A stretch of 64,000 bases of DNA from Herpetosiphon gulosus. Its GTDB lineage: Bacteria > Chloroflexota > Chloroflexia > Chloroflexales > Herpetosiphonaceae. The notes beneath the pieces are model-generated. The model saw only the letters and a program-made list of their open reading frames with translations. It was not told where the DNA came from and made no database searches. This document shows, one piece after another, positions 53,495 through 62,466 of the stretch; the first letter of the stretch is position 1, and the number at the start of each line of letters is the position of its first letter. The translations under genes and the position numbers were made by a program. The stretch covers positions 168,692 to 232,691 of the forward strand of contig NZ_BAABRU010000011.1 in the NCBI RefSeq assembly GCF_039545135.1, written 5' to 3'.

Positions 53495-54931
53495 ATGAAT
53501 CAAACCCTAGCAAATCGCTACCAGATTTTAGCAACGCTTGGCCAAGGTGGCATGGCAACGGTTTATCGTGCCCGTGATTTGTTGCTCAAGCGCGATGTGG
53601 CCTTGAAGCTTTTGCGGCCTGAGTTTGCCAATAATCCTAGCTTGAGCCAGCAATTTAGCGCCGAAGCCCAAACCGCCGCCCAATTGAGCCATGCCCATAT
53701 TGCCCGAATCTTCGATGTCGGCCATGATCCAAGCAGCGGGCCGTTTTTTGTGCAAGAGCTGATCGAAGGCCAAAGCCTTGATCAATTATTGCCCGTCGCT
53801 GCGCCCCAAGCCCTGACATGGACTCGTGAAATTGCCCTAGCCTTAGCTGCGATTCATCAACAAGGCTATGTCCATTGCGATGTCAAGCCGCAAAATATTC
53901 GGATTAATGCCGATGGCCATGCGGTTTTACTCGATTTTGGAATTGTGCAAGCAATCGGCACAACCAATGCCGAACAAGTTTATGGCACGCCCCAATATAT
54001 TGCTCCCGAACGGGCTGAAGGTGGAGCAACCATCGAGGCCAGCGATATTTATGCCTTGGGAATTATGTTGTATGAGCTATTAACCGGGCGCGTGCCGCTT
54101 GATGGAGATTCGGCGTGGGCGATTGTGCAGCGCCATTTGAATGAAGGTGTGCCGGCATTACGCCAAGCCTTGCCTGGCACAGCCACCGCGATTGAGCATT
54201 TGATCAAACGCGCGACTGAGCGCCAGCCAAGCCAGCGGTTTGCCTCAGCCCAAGCCTTAGCTGGCGAGATCGAGAGCATTCAACAGGGCGCAAATTCGGC
54301 CACGATTGCCATGCCAGTGCGCCACCGCTCAACGGTTTCGATTCACAATATGGAGACCACGGCGGTGCGTGTGCCACCTAAAACCGCAGCCTTGGTGCAG
54401 GCCAAACCTCAACCAATCCCAACCAAAGCTTTGCTTGCCAATCCCAAACCTGCTGCCAACAAACAAATTGGCCTAACCCTAGCCGCCTTGGCGTTTGTAG
54501 TGATGATTGCGGTTGCCTTTGCCAAACTGAGCGGCGATCCCCAACAACCCAGCGCTAGTGGCAATGCGACGATTGTTGCTCAACCAAGTGCCACGCTTGA
54601 GCCTGTAGCTGAAGCAACGGCAACGATTGTGGCCGAGGCAACCAGCACTCCGGCTCCCGAACCCACCATCGCCAGCCAACCCTTGCCTAGCATGCCCAAT
54701 TTTGTCGGGCTAAAACGCGGCGAGGCCGAGCAGCAAGCACGTCAGTTGGGGCTAAAAATCGATTTTGTCGAAGAAGCCAACGAGCAAGCCAAAGATCGAA
54801 TTTTAAGCCAAGAGCCAGCTGCTGGTAGCCCAATCGCCGAAAATAGCCGCATTACTTTGGTGATTGCGGTCAAAGAAGCCAAAAAGCCTAAACCACCTGG
54901 ACCAGGCAAAGGTAACGACGACGATGATTAG
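53495..54931 (+). CDS. Ser/Thr protein kinase with one PASTA domain
   Basis: 478 residues. 'LGQGGMATVYRARD' (glycine loop), 'VALKLL' (ATP Lys), 'VHCDVKPQN' (catalytic loop, HCD instead of HRD), 'LLDFGIVQA' and 'YGTPQYIAPER' show an active PknB-type domain. A membrane segment (about 332-351) leads to one PASTA domain ('MPNFVGLKRGEAEQQARQLGL'), which usually binds peptidoglycan. The nearest purine-rich site, GGAGAGGAAG, is about 15-20 nt upstream and belongs to the element end, so the insertion sequence may have replaced the natural leader. Confidence 0.93.
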   Translation: MNQTLANRYQILATLGQGGMATVYRARDLLLKRDVALKLLRPEFANNPSLSQQFSAEAQTAAQLSHAHIARIFDVGHDPSSGPFFVQELIEGQSLDQLLPVAAPQALTWTREIALALAAIHQQGYVHCDVKPQNIRINADGHAVLLDFGIVQAIGTTNAEQVYGTPQYIAPERAEGGATIEASDIYALGIMLYELLTGRVPLDGDSAWAIVQRHLNEGVPALRQALPGTATAIEHLIKRATERQPSQRFASAQALAGEIESIQQGANSATIAMPVRHRSTVSIHNMETTAVRVPPKTAALVQAKPQPIPTKALLANPKPAANKQIGLTLAALAFVVMIAVAFAKLSGDPQQPSASGNATIVAQPSATLEPVAEATATIVAEATSTPAPEPTIASQPLPSMPNFVGLKRGEAEQQARQLGLKIDFVEEANEQAKDRILSQEPAAGSPIAENSRITLVIAVKEAKKPKPPGPGKGNDDDD

Positions 54932-54941
54932 TTGCAAGAGT

Positions 54942-55125
54942 CTATGGATCAGGGGCTAGTTGTCAGGGAGCAGAGCAATAAGGGATTGGGGATTGGGCTT
55001 TAACGCAGAGGCACAGAGAAGCAAAGTACCAATTTGATCTGAATAATATTTGCAATGAAAACAAAAACTGTGGCTGATCAAAAAAGTTCTCTAAAGGCTG
55101 CCTCTGCGCCTCTGCGTTAAATTTT
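54942..55125. repeat. Mosaic intergenic repeat block with inverted pair
   Basis: TTTAACGCAGAGGC (54999-55012) and GCCTCTGCGTTAAA (55108-55121) are exact inverted copies about 95 nt apart; the latter extends to CTCTGCGCCTCTGCGTT, shared with 49211-49227. A 'tcaggggctagttgtcagg' module lies at about 54950. No gene. Confidence 0.65.
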
Positions 55126-55130
55126 AGCAG

Positions 55131-56237
55131 CTACTCGGCGGCAACTTTGACCCAACCAGCGCGTTGGACTAAAACCTCATACAACGGCTTAGGCAAGCTG
55201 CAAATCACATCGCCATCTTTAGCTGGCAAGGCTTGGCGCAAATCGCTGCGACCAGCTTTAACTTTATTGGGCCAATCTGGCTCCCATAATGCTACTCGGC
55301 CAAGTGCTACCAATTCAGCACCATCGCTTAATGGCAATTCGGCTTGTTCAACGGTTTCGATCCCGCCAACTGCCATCAAGGGCACACGCCCGGCTAATCT
55401 TTCAATCACCAACGGGCTGAGCCGTTGGGTTGATTCAGGGTTGCGGATCGAGCCAGCAGCATAATTGCCCAACGAAATATGCAAATAATCCAAGCGGCAA
55501 TCGGCTAAACGATCAACCAAAACCAAAGTATCTTTAAGCGTAATGCCTGGATTTTCGATCTCCTCTGGTGAGAAGCGATAGCCCACAATGAAGGTATCGC
55601 CGACGGCTTCGCGCACAGCTTTGGCCAACGTTACTGGGTAGCGCAAACGCCGTTCTAAATCGCCACCCCACTCATCGTCGCGGCGGTTGGAGTGTGGCGA
55701 GAAAAATTGCTGAATCAAATAGGTGTTTGCACCGTGGATTTCAACCCCATCGAAGCCTGCGACTGCTGCCCGTTTGGCCGCAGCGGCAAAATCGGCGATG
55801 CTTTTTTCAACTTCGGCAGCGCTCATGGCTCGAGGTTCAAGGTAGCCTTGGCGTTCGGCGGCAACGGCTGAGGCTGAGCGTGGCGTTGGCTCGATTAACA
55901 CTTTGGGATCAGCCATGCGTCCGCCATCGTGAATTTGTAGAATGGCGATTGCCCCTTCGGCCTTGATGGCGCTGGCTGCTTGACGTAATGAATCGAGCTT
56001 GTCATCATTATCACAGCCCCATTGATTGATAAACGCTTGACCAGCCCGATCAACATAGCAAGCGGCGGTGATAACGGTTCCAAAGCCGCCAGCAGCACGA
56101 CGTTGGAGCAAAGCAACTTCACCTGGGCTAATTTGGCCTTCCGGTGTGCCCGAATAGGTGGTCATGGGGGCGAGAACGAGGCGATTGGGCAGGGTAACAC
56201 CGCTAACAGGCAGCGTATATGGCTCGAACAATGACAT
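55131..56237 (-). CDS. NADH:flavin oxidoreductase, Old Yellow Enzyme family
   Basis: 368 residues from ATG 56237, four nt after GAGGAA. 'VTLPNRLVLAPMTTYSG' binds FMN, 'QIHDGGRMADP', 'GFDGVEIHGANTYLIQQFFSP', 'NRRDDEWGGDLERRLR' and 'YLHISLG' are the OYE blocks, including the His/Asn pair of the substrate site. It should reduce enones or similar electrophiles with NAD(P)H. It is monocistronic, with nested palindromes in its promoter region that look like a repressor site. Confidence 0.95.
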   Translation of the reverse strand: MSLFEPYTLPVSGVTLPNRLVLAPMTTYSGTPEGQISPGEVALLQRRAAGGFGTVITAACYVDRAGQAFINQWGCDNDDKLDSLRQAASAIKAEGAIAILQIHDGGRMADPKVLIEPTPRSASAVAAERQGYLEPRAMSAAEVEKSIADFAAAAKRAAVAGFDGVEIHGANTYLIQQFFSPHSNRRDDEWGGDLERRLRYPVTLAKAVREAVGDTFIVGYRFSPEEIENPGITLKDTLVLVDRLADCRLDYLHISLGNYAAGSIRNPESTQRLSPLVIERLAGRVPLMAVGGIETVEQAELPLSDGAELVALGRVALWEPDWPNKVKAGRSDLRQALPAKDGDVICSLPKPLYEVLVQRAGWVKVAAE

Positions 56238-56249
56238 AAGTTCCTCGTA

Positions 56250-56297
56250 GCACAATATATCGAATTACGCAGATATGCGTATCCCAATATATTGTGC
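56250..56297 (-). promoter_or_regulatory. Nested palindromes, candidate repressor operator for the ene-reductase
   Basis: GCACAATATAT (56250-56260) is repeated inverted as ATATATTGTGC (56287-56297). Centred between them TACGCA (56266-56271) faces TGCGTA (56276-56281) with a 4-nt spacer. Both lie directly upstream of the ATG at 56237, covering the likely promoter. A MarR or TetR-type regulator is plausible; none is adjacent. Confidence 0.6.
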
Positions 56298-56366
56298 CAC
56301 AAGTCGATTTTGAAAACGGCCAAGCTAGAGGAGAATTAACACAAATCTTATAGAAGCAGCAATTGA

Positions 56367-56594
56367 TTACGAGCTAGCAACGATGCCTTCGATGCCAACC
56401 CAAAAGTTATCTTTGCGAACATAAGGCCGTGAAACCACCCGTACCCCTTCAACATCCTCGTTAAAGATTTGGGTAGCATTGACCAGCACAACATTTGGGC
56501 GTTCGCCGAAACGATCTTCATAAGCAAAAATTGCTTCGGCAATTTTGAAGCGTAACTCTTTACGCGGATGATCATCAAACCAAGCTAAATACAC
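56367..56594 (-). CDS. Hypothetical protein, 75 residues
   Basis: AGGAGG precedes ATG 56594 by ten nt. The product begins 'MYLAWFDDHPRKELRFKIAEA' and contains 'RPNVVLVNATQIF' and 'SRPYVRKDNFWVG'; it looks like a compact alpha/beta protein. It follows another small gene by 12 nt on the same strand. Not recognised. Confidence 0.7.
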   Translation of the reverse strand: MYLAWFDDHPRKELRFKIAEAIFAYEDRFGERPNVVLVNATQIFNEDVEGVRVVSRPYVRKDNFWVGIEGIVASS

Positions 56595-56606
56595 GGTCGG
56601 CCTCCT

Positions 56607-56834
56607 CTAGCGTTCAACGCACCACGCATTTAAGCGCACATCTTGGAAAATGTTGTAAACTTGATTGTTGGTGCAACGCACCCGAAAGTAGTGGCGTGGT
56701 GGTCGGGCCCAACGCGCCTCTTTGCTCCAAACTCGCTCAATCTTGGCGACCTGATGGCTGATGCCACGCCATAAAAAGGCCATCGGCAAATAGTTATGGC
56801 GTTTGTGAGTTAATTGAATTGGCTCAATCTGCAT
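56607..56834 (-). CDS. Hypothetical protein, 75 residues (DUF6504-like)
   Basis: From ATG 56834, eight nt after AAGGG. 'FLWRGISHQVAKIERVWSKE', 'RHYFRVRCTNNQVYNIFQDV' and 'NAWCVER' resemble a small beta-rich family seen next to DNA-repair polymerases (DUF6504, from memory). The pair with the gene at 56367 lies just across from recG, which fits a repair or stress setting, but function is not established. Confidence 0.6.
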   Translation of the reverse strand: MQIEPIQLTHKRHNYLPMAFLWRGISHQVAKIERVWSKEARWARPPRHYFRVRCTNNQVYNIFQDVRLNAWCVER

Positions 56835-56986
56835 CTCGGTTACCCTTCGTGTTGTACTCAATCGTGGCAATGCTCCAAGCATCGCAGCTGTAAAAGCCTA
56901 GCATGGACTTGATTCAAGCCCTCAGGTAAAGGTGCGCACCGTGGATCACAAACAGCAACTTGGAGAATTTGTGCTTCGAGTATACA

Positions 56987-57000
56987 CGAACGTATGTGCT
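56987..57000. promoter_or_regulatory. Weak LexA-like motif between the small-gene pair and recG
   Basis: CGAAC-N4-GTGCT at 56987-57000 differs by one base from the GAAC-N4-GTTC type SOS box. It lies in the shared divergent promoter region of recG and the DUF6504-like pair. The match is imperfect and could be chance. Confidence 0.25.
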
Positions 57001-57134
57001 ATGTCAATTAATTTGTGCCATAACCGACCTAAGGCTATCCATTATCAATCCTGTCCTCAGGATTATTGACTACTCTGATCCCTAGTCCCTGATCCCTGTT
57101 ACAATAAAGCACAATTGAGCGAATCTAGATTTTG

Positions 57135-59618
57135 ATGGCTATGCAAGCAAATCAGCATATTATTGAACTTGGCAAAACCTTGGCCGCCGAAGAAAAGGCT
57201 GGCTGCGATGATACTGCGACCAACCAAGGCATCAGCATATTTCTGCGTGAATGGCAGGCCCAACATCCCCAAGCTTTACACGAACCAGTCGTGCAGGGCG
57301 TGCTTGATGCACTCGATGGCTACTCCGATTTGAGCCATGCTGAACGTGAGGCTCGTTTGAGTGTCGCGCTTGATCGGCTACGCAATTTGTTTCGCAAACA
57401 GCCCAAAGCTCCGGCTGAACCCGTGGGTGCTGTGCCGCCAATCGATACCTTGTTGAAAAATTTGCAAGGCATTGGGCCAAGCACCGCCCGTTCATTCGCC
57501 CGACTCGATGTGCATACGCTCGAAGATTTGCTGTATCACGTGCCCCATCGCTACGACGATTTCAGCAAACGCAAGCAGATTTGCGATTTGGTGGTGGGCG
57601 AAACCGATACGGTGATTGTGACCGTTGATGCGATCAAAAGCTTCAATGCTAAAGGCCGCCAGGGCGTAGAAATTACCGTTGGCGATGATACGGGCGTGCT
57701 CAAGGCCTCGTGGTTTCGTGGTACGTGGATGGCCAAGCAATTTCGCGAAGGCATGCGGATTGTGCTCAGTGGCAAAGTCAGCATGTTCCGCGAAATGAAA
57801 TCGATGAGCAACCCACAGTGGGAGCCATTTGTTGAAGACGATTTGGTGCATACAGGCCGACTTGTACCTGTTCACCCACTGACCAAAGGCTTGCAAGATC
57901 GCAATGCCCGTCAAGTGATTAAACGGGTTGTTGATGCCTTGACCCCAACCTTGCCCGACCCACTGCCGATTGAACTACGCGAACGAGCTGGATTATTGCC
58001 CTTGGGCGTTGCGATCAGCCAAATTCATTTTCCCGATAGCTGGGCGATGGTGCAACGTGCTCGCCAACGCTTGGGCTTTGATGAATTTTTGTATATTCAG
58101 TTGGGCGTATTGCAGCGCAAACGGCTGTATCAAGGGGTGCAAGGCCAGCCAATTGCTTTTAATCAAGCGATTCATGATGCCTACCTGAGTAGCTTGCCCT
58201 TTGCTTTGACCAATGCCCAAACCCGGACATTCAACGAAATTTGCCGTGACATGGAGCGACCCGTGCCTATGACGCGGTTGGTGCAGGGCGACGTTGGTTC
58301 GGGCAAAACGGCGGTGGCGGCGGCGGCCTTGGTGCAAGCAGTCGCGGCAGGCTTTCAAGGGGCGATGATGGCTCCAACCGAAATTTTGGCCGAGCAACAT
58401 TATCGGGGGCTGAAAAAATTACTCGCAAACGTCAAAATTCCAGGCCGTGAAACCAACAGCAACGGCGATTGGCGCGATAAGCTTGATCAAGAGAAACGCA
58501 ATCGATTAGCCCAAATTAAGCAATTGTTGATGCTTGCCGACGAGCCAGAACCTGAGCCAGGTGGCATTCGAGTTGCGCTGCTGACAGGTAGCCTCAAAGC
58601 TCGCCAACGCCGTGAAGCACTCAAACTGATCGCTGATGGCGAAGTTGATATCATTATTGGAACCCATGCCCTGATTCAGGCCAATGTCGATTATCAGGCA
58701 CTCGGTTTGGCGGTGGTCGATGAGCAACATCGTTTTGGGGTCGAGCAGCGTGAGGCACTCAAACGCAAGGGCTTCAATCCACATCTGTTGGTAATGACTG
58801 CCACGCCAATTCCGCGCTCGTTGGCCTTGACGATTTACGGCGATCTTGATGTTTCGGTAATCGACGAACGCCCACCAGGCCGCCAGCCAATTCGCACCAA
58901 ATGGATCACCTCGGGCGAACGCAGCAAAGCCTACAAACATATGCGCAAGGAGATTGCGGCTGGTCGCCAAGCCTTTGTGATTTGCCCCTTGGTTGAGGAA
59001 AGCGAAAAACTCGAAGATGTAAAATCGGCAATTGTTGAGCAAGAGCATTTGCAACACGAGATTTTCCCTGATCTCAAGGTGGGCTTGATTCATGGCCGCA
59101 TGACTTCGGGCGAAAAAGACACGATTATGGCTCAGTTTCGTGACCGTGAATTTGATATTTTGGTGGCAACGGCGGTGGTTGAAGTTGGGATTGATATTCC
59201 CAATGCTACAACAATTATGATTGAAGGGGCTGAGCGCTTTGGTTTAGCTCAATTGCACCAGTTTCGTGGGCGGGTTGGGCGGGGTAGCCATCAATCGTTT
59301 TGTGTGTTGGTCAGCGATAAAGAAGATAATGATGTCACGGTGGCGCGGCTTTCATCGATGGAAGAGAGCGAGGATGGCTTTCGCTTGGCTGAAATTGACC
59401 TTGAATTGCGTGGGCCAGGCGAGTTTTTTGGCATTCGTCAGAGCGGCACACCTGATCTCAAAGTTGCCCAGTTGACTGATACGCGCTTGCTGCATGCGGC
59501 CCGGATTGAGGCTGAACGAATATTGAAGCTTGATCCTGAATTGGAATTGCCTGAGCATGGCAAAGTTCGTGAAAAATTACAAGCTTTTTGGGCGGGCATG
59601 GAAACCCAAAGCAACTAG
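57135..59618 (+). CDS. recG: ATP-dependent DNA helicase RecG
   Basis: 827 residues from ATG 57135. Residues about 95-300 form the wedge/OB region ('QGIGPSTARSFARLDVHTLEDLLYHVPHRYDD', key part 'LLYHVPHRYDD'). Helicase motifs: I 'VQGDVGSGKTAVAAAALV', II 'VVDEQHRFGVEQRE', III 'VMTATPIPRSLALTI', IV 'KVGLIHGRMTSGEK', V 'VVEVGIDIPNATTMIIE' (here 'VVEVGIDIPNATTI'), VI 'QFRGRVGRG'. It rewinds stalled forks and Holliday junctions. The extra N-terminal segment (about 90 residues) is typical of RecG from this group. Confidence 0.97.
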   Translation: MAMQANQHIIELGKTLAAEEKAGCDDTATNQGISIFLREWQAQHPQALHEPVVQGVLDALDGYSDLSHAEREARLSVALDRLRNLFRKQPKAPAEPVGAVPPIDTLLKNLQGIGPSTARSFARLDVHTLEDLLYHVPHRYDDFSKRKQICDLVVGETDTVIVTVDAIKSFNAKGRQGVEITVGDDTGVLKASWFRGTWMAKQFREGMRIVLSGKVSMFREMKSMSNPQWEPFVEDDLVHTGRLVPVHPLTKGLQDRNARQVIKRVVDALTPTLPDPLPIELRERAGLLPLGVAISQIHFPDSWAMVQRARQRLGFDEFLYIQLGVLQRKRLYQGVQGQPIAFNQAIHDAYLSSLPFALTNAQTRTFNEICRDMERPVPMTRLVQGDVGSGKTAVAAAALVQAVAAGFQGAMMAPTEILAEQHYRGLKKLLANVKIPGRETNSNGDWRDKLDQEKRNRLAQIKQLLMLADEPEPEPGGIRVALLTGSLKARQRREALKLIADGEVDIIIGTHALIQANVDYQALGLAVVDEQHRFGVEQREALKRKGFNPHLLVMTATPIPRSLALTIYGDLDVSVIDERPPGRQPIRTKWITSGERSKAYKHMRKEIAAGRQAFVICPLVEESEKLEDVKSAIVEQEHLQHEIFPDLKVGLIHGRMTSGEKDTIMAQFRDREFDILVATAVVEVGIDIPNATTIMIEGAERFGLAQLHQFRGRVGRGSHQSFCVLVSDKEDNDVTVARLSSMEESEDGFRLAEIDLELRGPGEFFGIRQSGTPDLKVAQLTDTRLLHAARIEAERILKLDPELELPEHGKVREKLQAFWAGMETQSN

Positions 59619-59666
59619 GTTGTGACGAATTCGCAACATTGCGTGACTAAAACACGAAAAACCCTC

Positions 59667-59695
59667 TTGACAGAGAGTGATTGTTGCGGTACTAT
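59667..59695 (+). promoter_or_regulatory. Consensus sigma-70 type promoter
   Basis: TTGACA (59667-59672), 17 nt, TACTAT (59690-59695): nearly perfect. It does not precede a gene; about 31 nt after the -10 box a terminator hairpin begins, so it drives a short RNA or an attenuated leader. Confidence 0.75.
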
Positions 59696-59701
59696 ATGTT
59701 C

Positions 59702-59764
59702 AAACCTTCTCCTCTCTCTTCTCTCCCACAAGCGGCTCCATTATGCGAGCCGTTTGTGGTTTTA
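59702..59764 (+). ncRNA. Candidate small RNA, about 63 nt, between recG and the EF-G-like gene
   Basis: Starts about seven nt after the -10 box at 59690-59695 and ends in a strong hairpin with U-run. The body is pyrimidine-rich ('cttctcctctctcttctctc'), which might pair with Shine-Dalgarno sequences. There is no ORF. A second promoter nearer the EF-G-like gene makes it likely that this unit is independent, but an attenuator reading is possible. Confidence 0.5.
59726..59764 (+). terminator. Terminator of the candidate small RNA
   Basis: CCACAAGCGGCTC (59726-59738) pairs with GAGCCGTTTGTGG (59747-59759), one G-U pair, loop 8 nt, followed by TTTTAG. Confidence 0.8.
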
Positions 59765-59949
59765 GAACCTTTTTTATTTTCCCTCAATAGCAAACCCATT
59801 CTCACTTTGCCCTAAAAAATTTTACTTTGTATCCAACGGTAGCGAAACTACAACTTTCTGCCACTTGGCAAGTGGTATGCTCAAAGCCTAAATCAACATC
59901 AAGAGGATTTGGATTGTTTGGCTTATTTGAGCAATAGATCTGGCTAGGC

Positions 59950-59978
59950 TTGCCGTTCGGTCACGACGGCGCTATAAT
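59950..59978 (+). promoter_or_regulatory. Promoter of the EF-G-like gene
   Basis: TTGCCG (59950-59955), 17 nt, TATAAT (59973-59978): a strong -10 with fair -35, placed about 65 nt before the ATG. A perfect CCACTTG-G-CAAGTGG palindrome at 59861-59875 lies about 75 nt further upstream and could be an activator or repressor site. Confidence 0.75.
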
Positions 59979-60043
59979 CGACAGACAATCAACCTCACAT
60001 TGATTCCGTCGTCGTTTCAAGTAACTCCAAAGGAGGAGTCTCT

Positions 60044-62155
60044 ATGAAAGAGTACGGTCCGGATCGTATCCACACAATTGGCCTGTTTGGCCATGGCGGT
60101 GCTGGCAAAACTACCCTCGCTGAAGCCCTACTTTTCGCCAGCAAAGCTCTCCCACGTATGGGGCGTGTCGAAGATGGCTCGACGGTTAGCGATTACGACC
60201 CCGATGAAGTTAAACGTCATGCCTCAATTAACCTCTCGGTAATTCCAATCGAATGGAATGGTAACAAGTTCAATTTTATCGATGTGCCTGGCTATGCCGA
60301 TTTTCGAGGTGAAGCCGCTGCGGCGCTCCGCATCATCGATGGGATGGTGCTGGTACTCGATGCGGCTGGCGGGGTGGAAGTTGGTGCAGAATTACTTTGG
60401 CAAATGGCTCGTGAGGCAAATATCCCACGGGTCGTTTTTATTAACAAGCTTGATCGCGAAAATGCCAATTTCCAACGTACCGTTGAACAAGCCAAGGGTT
60501 TGTTGAGCGAGGCGATCACGCCTGTGCATATGCCAATCGGCAGCGGAGCCAACTTTAAGGGCATCGTGTCGCTGCGCAAACGCAAAGCATGGCTGCATCA
60601 CAATGGCAAAGATGGCGCTTACGAAATTGCCGAAATCCCAGCTGAAATTCGCCAAGAAGCGCTGCAAATGGCTGATGGCTTGATCGAAAAAATTGCCATG
60701 ACCAACGACCACCTGATTGAAGAATATTTGGAAGGCGGAGCCGATGCCCTGAGTGCCGAGGAAATTCGCCAAGGCTTCCAAGCGGCAATCAATGCCCATA
60801 CAATTATGCCGTTGTTTATTGGCTCGGCCACCACGCTTTCGGGTATTCCCCAATTGCTTGATGGGATTCTCGATGCAATTCCGTCGGCAGCCAATCGTTT
60901 GACGACCGCCCACGATTTGCGCAATGATGACGATTATTTTCTCGAAGGCAAGGCTGATGAGCCACTCAGCGCTTTAGTGTTCAAAACCTTGGTTGACCAA
61001 TATGTTGGGCGCTTGAGTTTCTTCCGCGTGTTTAGCGGCGAATTGCATTCGAACTCGCTGGTGCGCAATGCTCGTACAGGTCGCGAAGAACGCATTGGCC
61101 AGCTCTTCCAGATGCGCGGCAAGGAGCAAATGCCTGTCTCCTCGGTTAGTGCTGGCGATTTGGGAGCTGTGGCCAAGCTCGCTGATACGCTCAGCGGCGA
61201 CACGCTTTACAGCCCCGAAAATCCTTTACGCTTACGCAGCGTGAATTACCCCGAAGCTGCCTTTACCGCCAAAGTTACGCCTCACTCCAAGAACGATCTC
61301 GATAAGCTGGGTAATGCTTTGCATCGGATCGTCGAAGAAGATCCCACCTTACATCTCGGACGCGACATCCAAACTGGCGAAACTCTGCTTGCTGGTTTGA
61401 GCGAAACCCACCTGAATTTTGTGGCCGAACGGGTCAAACGCAAATTCGATGTACATTTTGATTTGGCAATACCCAGCGTGCCCTATCGCGAACGGATCAG
61501 TAGCACAGCAACTGCCACTTATCGCCACAAAAAACAAACAGGTGGCGCGGGCCAATTTGCTGAAATCTCGCTGCGGCTTGAACCATTGCCAACTGATCCG
61601 AATCGTGCTGATCCATTAGAATTTGTTAGCGAGATTGTGGGTGGGGTGGTTTCGCGTTCGTTCTGGCCAGCGATTGAAAAGGGCGTGCGTGAATCGATGG
61701 TCTTGGGTGTGCTTTCTGGGCATCCAGTGATCGACGTAAAAGCGGCGATTTACGATGGCAAAGAACATCCAGTTGATAGCAAAGAAATTGCCTTCAAAAC
61801 TGCTGGTAAATTTGCCTTCCGCGAGGCTGCTCGTAAAGCCAACCCAGTGATTATTGAGCCAATCTATGCCTTGAAAATCAATGTGCCCGATGAATATGTC
61901 GGCGATATTCTGAGCGATTTGAATGGCAACAAACGGGGGCGCGTGCAAGGTATGGAGCAAATCGGCCATAGTCGCACTTTGATTACAGCCCATGTGCCAT
62001 TGGCCGAATGCCAGCGTTATGCTACCGATTTGCGCTCAATTACCCAAGGGCGTGGCGATTTTGTGATGCGGCTTGATCACTATGATGATGTGCCGCATAG
62101 TGTAGCCCAAACGATCATCGCCAACTCCAAACAGCAACACGACGATGATGAGTAG
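60044..62155 (+). CDS. Elongation factor G-like GTPase (FusA2-type)
   Basis: 703 residues with AAGGAGG before ATG 60044. G1 'GLFGHGGAGKTTLAEAL', 'ASINLSVIPIEW' (switch I), G3 'FIDVPGYADF', G4 'VFINKLDRENANF' and G5-like 'IGSGANF' are present, followed by EF-G domains II-V ('FKTLVDQYVGRLSFFRVFSG', 'HFDLAIPSVPYRERI'). The G1 'GHGGAGKTT' is that of the EF-G-like paralogues rather than canonical fusA. Its cellular role is not settled in any family member I know of; likely acts on ribosomes. Confidence 0.92.
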   Translation: MKEYGPDRIHTIGLFGHGGAGKTTLAEALLFASKALPRMGRVEDGSTVSDYDPDEVKRHASINLSVIPIEWNGNKFNFIDVPGYADFRGEAAAALRIIDGMVLVLDAAGGVEVGAELLWQMAREANIPRVVFINKLDRENANFQRTVEQAKGLLSEAITPVHMPIGSGANFKGIVSLRKRKAWLHHNGKDGAYEIAEIPAEIRQEALQMADGLIEKIAMTNDHLIEEYLEGGADALSAEEIRQGFQAAINAHTIMPLFIGSATTLSGIPQLLDGILDAIPSAANRLTTAHDLRNDDDYFLEGKADEPLSALVFKTLVDQYVGRLSFFRVFSGELHSNSLVRNARTGREERIGQLFQMRGKEQMPVSSVSAGDLGAVAKLADTLSGDTLYSPENPLRLRSVNYPEAAFTAKVTPHSKNDLDKLGNALHRIVEEDPTLHLGRDIQTGETLLAGLSETHLNFVAERVKRKFDVHFDLAIPSVPYRERISSTATATYRHKKQTGGAGQFAEISLRLEPLPTDPNRADPLEFVSEIVGGVVSRSFWPAIEKGVRESMVLGVLSGHPVIDVKAAIYDGKEHPVDSKEIAFKTAGKFAFREAARKANPVIIEPIYALKINVPDEYVGDILSDLNGNKRGRVQGMEQIGHSRTLITAHVPLAECQRYATDLRSITQGRGDFVMRLDHYDDVPHSVAQTIIANSKQQHDDDE

Positions 62156-62370
62156 GGTTGAGAAGGATGAATTATGAAGGATGAGGGATGAAATATTGAT
62201 CCACGAAGGACACGAAGGACACAACGGCAGGCTACTGCTTCGTGTTTCTTCGTGTCCTTCGCGGTTACCTTGGCTGTAATGATTTTACATGAACAAGTTC
62301 TACTATTTCCTGACCCCCTAGCCCCCGCTCCCGCCCAGCAGGCGAGGGGAAGCACCAAACCAATGGCACT
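62156..62370. repeat. Mosaic intergenic repeat block with inverted pair
   Basis: A 'ggatgaattatgaaggatgagggatgaaat' type module (62164-62193) is followed by inverted copies of the 'ttcgtgtccttcg' module: CACGAAGGACACGAAGGACA (62202-62221) and TTCGTGTCCTTCGCGGTTA (62249-62267). 'ccctagcccccgctcccgcc' and 'aggcgaggggaag' near 62320-62350 add the G/C-rich module. The remaining bases to 62466 show no gene. Confidence 0.65.
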
Positions 62371-62466
62371 ACTGCCTTAGTGAAGGATCGGTATGTGTTG
62401 CCAAGGCAATGGCTTAGCGTACTACCCTATCTATGAGTCCTAAAATCAGACACCGATACCCACGGG

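Noticed and set aside
57492..57914. 140-codon minus-strand frame inside recG
   Set aside because: Shadow of the RecG frame; no ribosome site or motif.
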